Assembly (NCBI GenBank): GCA_001643675.2
Contig: LSRY02000016.1
Location: 620,001 to 684,000, forward strand
Direction: 5' to 3'
Source: Monocercomonoides exilis
Taxonomy: Eukaryota > Preaxostyla > Oxymonadida > Polymastigidae
DNA: 64,000 nucleotides
Every line of letters begins with the position of its first letter. Position 1 is the first letter of the stretch. The notes under the pieces are model-generated. The model was not told the DNA's origin, did no database searches, and saw only the letters and a program-made list of their open reading frames with translations. Made by a program: the position numbers and the translations under genes. Shown in pieces: positions 60,801 through 64,000 of the stretch.

Positions 60801-63103
60801 ATGGAAATTGGAATGTTTCTCTAATCCATTCATCCTTCTCAAATATCACATCCTCTGCAGCAGATTCATCTCTTTTCAGTGCAGACAAATTATCTGGCAA
60901 AGTGCATTTGAGCAACTGTTCACTTTCACAGAGCACAACTCAATCCAGCAATCCCACTGTTGCATCATTCAAATCGTGCTCTGAGATTACAGTTGATTTG
61001 TGCGCTTTCATGGGCAAACAACAAGAACCACTTGCTTCTATTGAAACGGGTTCAGGTGCAATCTGCAGATGGAACGAATCGTTGGTGGAACTGTCAGGCA
61101 GTGTTGCTATCATCAGGGATACGACAATGGGAAATGCATCGCAGGGTGCTTTGGGTGTGAGAGGTGGAGTTGTGAGGATTGAAGAAGGAAAATTTTTTGA
61201 TAACAATCCGAGAATCGAAGGATATCCATCTGTGAGAAGAAACATTGTTTGCGAGGGAAATGGTTCACTTTCGTTGACCAGTCTGAAAGGAGGAGATGGA
61301 TGGAAGGACAATTCATCGCTGTGGATTCTGGATGATGGGTGCCAGCTGTCAGGGCTGAGCGATAACAGATCATCAGAGCTGTTCATTCCTTCGCTGGAGA
61401 GTGTGGAGACAGAACAAAAGGGGGAATTCACAACACTGCACTTCAAGGGATTGCTCCTTCTCCCCTGCAATCTGTCGTTCTCTGTGATTGTGGCTGTTGG
61501 AGAAGAAGAGGCTGTTGAGCCACACTCCTTTGAAAGAGAGGGATTTATATCAGAAGAGGCAGTTGTTGCAGACATTTCATCAGCTATTATTGAGCAATCA
61601 TCTGATGAATCCGAGGTGTCTGTAGCAATACAATTTGGAAGAATCGACTCACTCTCATCAACAGATCGAATTATTCTCAAAAACAAAAGTGAATCTGGTT
61701 CAAAAGGAGATGAAAGAATTGTTGAAGGTGGGAATGAAGGAAAATCTTATTGGCTGTTGATTGTTATTATTATGGCTGTTGTTCTATTGATTGTTCTGAT
61801 TGGATTTGTGATATTCATTGTTCGATGGAGAAAACAGAAGAGAAGAACGGAAGAATTGGAGATGATTGTGGAAGACACAGTGAAAAAGGATCCGAAAGCG
61901 TTTGAGATGGTGACGATGGAGATGTCACCTGAGGAGCAGTGGCGAAGAGCAGAGAGGGAGGCAGAGAAGAAGAATGAAGAGAGGATAAAGAAAAGGGTGT
62001 ATGAGAATAGCTTGGGACACTCAGAGTCATCAGAGCATTTGCTGAGTGAGAGTGGCTCGACAGAATATATCTTGGGAAAAGACTCGGACAAGATTCCTCA
62101 ATGGATGCTGGAAAAAGTTGAAGAAGAAGAGACAAGGAAAAGAACTCCATCACCATCCATCTCATCCACTTCCACCACTTCAACGACTGATTCTGATTCA
62201 ACATTTGTTCGAGGGGAGGAACTGTGCCCTACCACCTCATCGATGTCGAATCTGGTGGATGCAATGGCCTGTTCGTCTCCTCATGAGAAGCTGATCGTTG
62301 ACTTGAGGGATTCTCTGTTTATGTTGCTTCATGGAAGGAATGAGAAGAAAGAAATGGCGATTGGTTCATTGAAGGAGAGGGAGCAAACAGCTGCTCAAAT
62401 CCTGTTCTGGGTGGCTAATCTTGCACTCCACTCCTTTGATGAAATGAAAAACCCTCTTCAATCTTTGGTCAATCTCAGTCCTCACATTGTGCTGTTTTCT
62501 GAGCATATGGTGATCTGCGTTGTGATGCACTCTGACTTTTCGTCTGATGATTCAGAGTCATCGTCGATCTCTTCATCAACAGTTGTAACATCTGCCAGTG
62601 ATGATGATGATGATGATGATGATAGAGATTCTCTTCCATCTTCAGCTTTTGAGGATGAAGATGAATTCCAAAAAGAGTGTCTGAGGTGGAAGGCGCCCGA
62701 GCTTCTGATCAACAAGAAGCTGGGAGCAACAAAGGAATCGGTTGTATTTTCAATTGGGATGATGTTGTGGGAGTGTCTGACACTGAATATTCCGTTTGGA
62801 GAATATGAGGCAGAGATGGCTGGGCAGAAGATCCAACGAGGAGAAACGCCAAATCTTGATGGAATCAACGCATCATCTCCCTTCTTCGGCCAATTGATCT
62901 CTGCGTCGATTTCGTCCCATTCATCGCAGCGTCCGAACCTCACCGATATGAAGCGCTGTCTTATTGGGCATTTTCCACCAGGAGCAGCAATATTGACAGT
63001 TTCAGATGCAATTGATCTTCAATATGCTTCAAATGGGAACGAAGAAGGTGGCTCGTCTTGCATTGGAAATGGAAGCGAAAGTGTGGAAAACATTTTGTCC
63101 TGA
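54878..63103 (+). CDS. Beta-helix surface protein with cytoplasmic pseudokinase-like domain
   Basis: A single uninterrupted 2741-codon frame. Order: signal peptide (about 1-20, VAVALLLQYCCCAA); Cys/Ser-rich N-terminal region; a very long ectodomain of right-handed beta-helix/polymorphic-outer-membrane-type repeats (DGGAI, GGAMYF, FxxC and N-A-x-G-x-D-V/M-F block ends), divided into modules of about 390 aa, each starting with a CG-(x)n-PC-x-S motif (about 546, 926, 1326, 1717); Ser/Gly juxtamembrane segment; one transmembrane helix (about 2291-2317, IVIIMAVVLLIVLIGFVIFI); basic stop-transfer WRKQKRR; and a 420-residue cytoplasmic tail with a tyrosine-kinase-like C-lobe (WKAPELL about 2604; ESVVFSIGMMLWECLTLNIP; QRPNLTDM). 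No HRD, DFG or glycine loop is visible, so it is probably a pseudokinase. It is likely a cell-surface adhesion or sensing receptor; the ligand is unknown. Two broken relatives lie in this window. Confidence 0.85.
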   Translation: MNSIFPCVAVALLLQYCCCAAPPCEINHSSSDSRSSMSKMSSSLFDSFPDLLSENRKFEHNNKYSCFNGIIREINSSLEISSLCCALPPSCSQFVLSQNSYLALHGCCVVCCRTESKSPIMCVSGCMLLSNISMRSSDAPKALPSLVSSLPESFSLFSQNMLEIDQSIFGSFVLSSHPFCSSLSLISVRIGHSSFSNISSLAKPEPSKPDESILFHLSTKMRCCSFEAVSDAIDGGIVQSMNELRHSLNLFNTSFRACARTPRPNEAQHGTQENPINVSSRIGLPDGNHEFEWCEWIDLPTSSVDGGAISCTVSSANVSIHNCLFQNCSSNSDGGAMYFHPIAVTNITETDFIGCQAGTYGGAIHQYQNPDVNQIVYFFKCNFRNCSINGGYGTAIYSGFSLFPASGAIEISHCEFDGNCGNDAFGSISFASPPTSKPGAISVNNCKFQKNILTSTSSTRGGAAIAFNPSKSWMSGFQFISNCLFDGNTAANGRGNDVLFYGGDVIESPFSNCFSTTKEKRIWNNNTADNQTVNDWITYYCEKFVKSDGTDKNKCGVTEADACKTLEYAVGQADANSELKVILLPSSFSPSSCIDIGTKHIEMNGNDKATCIVQTNMLSSGALVSLFSISHGSLSVSSFSIVHNSPQSPSPSLFTLTQQEATLTISDLTITGSSSAVIFSSSLFMVLFGSISVSSSNISSVTLASAPLFHFGTPSDVVNITSTGMSDVTRSDGGAALVADSDGSLSLSVSGCEFVRCGCRKSADGGSHLLRIVNGNSMEIDGCTFTECFAGSEGGKGGALHANVEMGEGGGGKMIVSESRFEGCECSEESGRGGAIYVQLKGSAEAFRLTQPMFGGNKAKWGKDVFIAAGHIDEEDVRNWLDWSLTEAELGCLDDIEGVEIEAAYGDVVLPLVVYLWENFTGPVHVGGSRAADFGACGFAEAPCSSIGQGLALRFSLAESGEIQLHAPFVLSEEVTVPEGEWRVGCGEELKVGIDVSVSSEISQEGVIVSGSSFSIEKIVMNVKSIHSEIEYLMMCIGGVLRVSSCEVDLREGTRGVGLVAGRGGEVEIEDVKMSGNGLECGISVISFKGGNGGGWLKMIRCNISGININGVAESGSGVEWMNGELLEMSECNLSGIVSESGNGGGVRVVIEKTGTKAGNDESEPMVKLSGCVFNGCCVEGEGRMGGGVCVECVEYGNAADADADADIVIEGCRFKGCEAPTSGAGGGYGGGVMIGLEEGGDGFVVRDPDFGEGGSKPNKAKYGSNMFVQSAELRCSITNTTLPFMDGMRGEEGIEEQFMGYDGSDRANAIPLVYFFEEIGAEVHVGSGGADTVVCGFERHPCRSLHHTVTRLEGGEGKRIIVSGESEVGSEMDVSGVDVRCASGSSTCVVRCLKDIGGNTGIVIVNTKRCVIQGIVFAVPCSFGNGDKRLIASQGVEGVLEVEESSFGMDEGESGSIEFVMITVNEGTLLCARLSMQSISTSCPLICLENSGTINMSSSNWSDVVCEGCSALGVEVVLSEDPEMGMSSTKMAHDKSNNNMLANIGVNECAFSRVEQKNGNAPGLLRGATITGLTLRVNNTTLEGCGSSSSERGGAVLFELGNGGSVTWEDCQASECFAKSSGRGGVIFLDCSSSTQAPLPFCFSNIDFSANTALRGRDVYVRCTNIDTQINETQFDLDFGTSYNRTFAIWGCTMQTFEDEEDLLLKMLPFMDYVVFASSTAPEASDSIHCGSSSAPCESVNVGLRHVISSSFSSLYIFYDSLIAGPASARDVAIRSADRVEVATVHLDQPANGAEDEGIIECTLRVEIELITFEFGAHFSSSVPSLLHVKSGSLVLSRAMFSAQNMFNAQSASNEQTLQLSMVRVAQGSLSIIQSRIAAMRIALPFLLIREANAVNVSHLDVSEVFFTGNVMELHNASEVHMESARLENVVANGSCVIVDDCVNVGVKEFECSDTQANGSVYKIHSTNPILNSNGNWNVSLIHSSFSNITSSAADSSLFSADKLSGKVHLSNCSLSQSTTQSSNPTVASFKSCSEITVDLCAFMGKQQEPLASIETGSGAICRWNESLVELSGSVAIIRDTTMGNASQGALGVRGGVVRIEEGKFFDNNPRIEGYPSVRRNIVCEGNGSLSLTSLKGGDGWKDNSSLWILDDGCQLSGLSDNRSSELFIPSLESVETEQKGEFTTLHFKGLLLLPCNLSFSVIVAVGEEEAVEPHSFEREGFISEEAVVADISSAIIEQSSDESEVSVAIQFGRIDSLSSTDRIILKNKSESGSKGDERIVEGGNEGKSYWLLIVIIMAVVLLIVLIGFVIFIVRWRKQKRRTEELEMIVEDTVKKDPKAFEMVTMEMSPEEQWRRAEREAEKKNEERIKKRVYENSLGHSESSEHLLSESGSTEYILGKDSDKIPQWMLEKVEEEETRKRTPSPSISSTSTTSTTDSDSTFVRGEELCPTTSSMSNLVDAMACSSPHEKLIVDLRDSLFMLLHGRNEKKEMAIGSLKEREQTAAQILFWVANLALHSFDEMKNPLQSLVNLSPHIVLFSEHMVICVVMHSDFSSDDSESSSISSSTVVTSASDDDDDDDDRDSLPSSAFEDEDEFQKECLRWKAPELLINKKLGATKESVVFSIGMMLWECLTLNIPFGEYEAEMAGQKIQRGETPNLDGINASSPFFGQLISASISSHSSQRPNLTDMKRCLIGHFPPGAAILTVSDAIDLQYASNGNEEGGSSCIGNGSESVENILS

Positions 63104-64000
63104 TGATGACGATGATGATGGAACTGATTGTGCTTCCTTTTTGTTTCGATGCGCTTGTTCGAATAAGAAAGAGAATTTTTGTCAATTTGATTTCTGACTT
63201 TTTTTTTTCATTTTTTGAAAATTCTGACAATTTGAAACTTTGTAGGCCTCTGTTTGTTGTTTGCTTGCTTATCAACATGCTGCTTGCAATTTTTTGGAGA
63301 TTTGTGGTGCAATGCCAGTTTCCCTGTTAATTTGCAAGACATGTGCGTGCAGACAAAATATATGATATTTCAAATTTCTGTATTTTGAACACCAAATATT
63401 CGATTTCTTTCTTCGAATGATTGCGAATTCCGAAAGAATATTGCACTGAAGAATTCATTTTCAGTAATGTCTCTCCTTTTAAAGATTCACTTTTCATTTT
63501 TCAACATCTTTTCTTTTTTTTCATCCAGTCACATTTGTTATATCTTTATTTTATCAATATTTATACATTCAAATTTAATTGAGATTGAACAATTAGGTTC
63601 AAATGTTGAATTTTTATTTGTCATGTTATGTTTTCAATTCACTGACAACTTTGTTATTCCGATTTGCAATGCATTTTTTAATGAATTTATTATCAGAGAA
63701 AACTGTACAAACATTTAATTTTCTTTCTTTTTTTAAATGGGTTATTCTTTTTGATGCAATATATCTTCAATATGAAATTTCGATTCAAACAGTTGCAAGA
63801 AATGCTTTGAGATGAATTCAATGTTTTTGTTTTCATCATTTAAAACTCTGCAATATCTCTTTTTTTATCGAAGTTGTTCTGTTTATAATTTCGATGAATA
63901 ACTGACTATGATATAGTAGTTCTTATCCACAACTGACAACAGTTCAAGGAAACGCACACCGAAAAAAGGAAAGATAAAAAAATTATCTCAAAAATCGTTT
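63104..64000. other. AT-rich spacer, no gene seen
   Basis: Contains the 3' region of the receptor gene and short hydrophobic frames without recognisable features. Confidence 0.5.

Noticed and set aside
1-64000. Alternative nuclear code with TAR as glutamine for the whole genome
   Set aside because: Intact genes end in TAA (leucine-rich, WD40-like, ABCC), and their long frames have no internal TAR codons.

Overview
This window is eukaryotic nuclear DNA, most likely from an anaerobic protist of the oxymonad (Preaxostyla) type, close to Monocercomonoides. The sequence shows GT-AG spliceosomal introns of about 50 to 170 nt, eukaryote-only genes (exocyst Exo70, tubulin-folding cofactor B, a full-length ABCC transporter), AT-rich spacers, microsatellites, and pogo-like and hAT-like DNA transposons. 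The placement rests on my recollection that the large beta-helix/kinase-like membrane protein family, and the small unknown family at the left edge, are expanded in Monocercomonoides. It is an inference and was not checked by search. Reading frames agree with the standard genetic code; TAA and TGA both end intact genes.

Layout. 1-677: part of an unknown-family gene (minus). 1.3-4.4 kb: a decayed copy of the beta-helix receptor family between inverted repeats. 4.4-6.5 kb: a complete pogo/jerky-type transposon with a TA target duplication and one nonsense codon. 6.5-7.9 kb: relic DNA. 7.9-19.1 kb (minus): a four-exon gene for a 3632-aa leucine-rich protein with a signal peptide and a run of 61 glutamates. 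19.6-27.2 kb (minus): a giant low-complexity Lys/Glu/Ser protein. 27.5-29.1 kb (minus): a WD40-like protein. 29.8-34.6 kb (plus): an ABCC/MRP transporter. 34.6-36.3 kb: microsatellite-rich spacer. 36.3-43.4 kb: two 435-bp inverted arms split by a 6-kb hAT element, which carries its own transposase and a fragment of a host receptor gene. 44.6-47.6 kb (minus): Exo70, six exons. 48.0-49.2 kb (plus): TBCB, seven exons. 49.2-54.9 kb: decayed coding relics. 54.9-63.1 kb (plus): an intact 2741-aa single-pass membrane protein with a repetitive beta-helix ectodomain and a cytoplasmic pseudokinase-like domain. 63.1-64 kb: no gene seen.

The housekeeping genes (vesicle tethering, tubulin folding, transport) have no visible functional link to each other. 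The theme of the window is the receptor-like beta-helix/pseudokinase family. It appears three times: once intact, once as a pseudogene in an inverted-repeat setting, and once as a fragment inside a transposon. This suggests a family that is duplicating and decaying with help from mobile elements.

I assembled exon structures by hand from splice signals and frame closure. Every multi-exon gene described as complete adds up to a whole number of codons.
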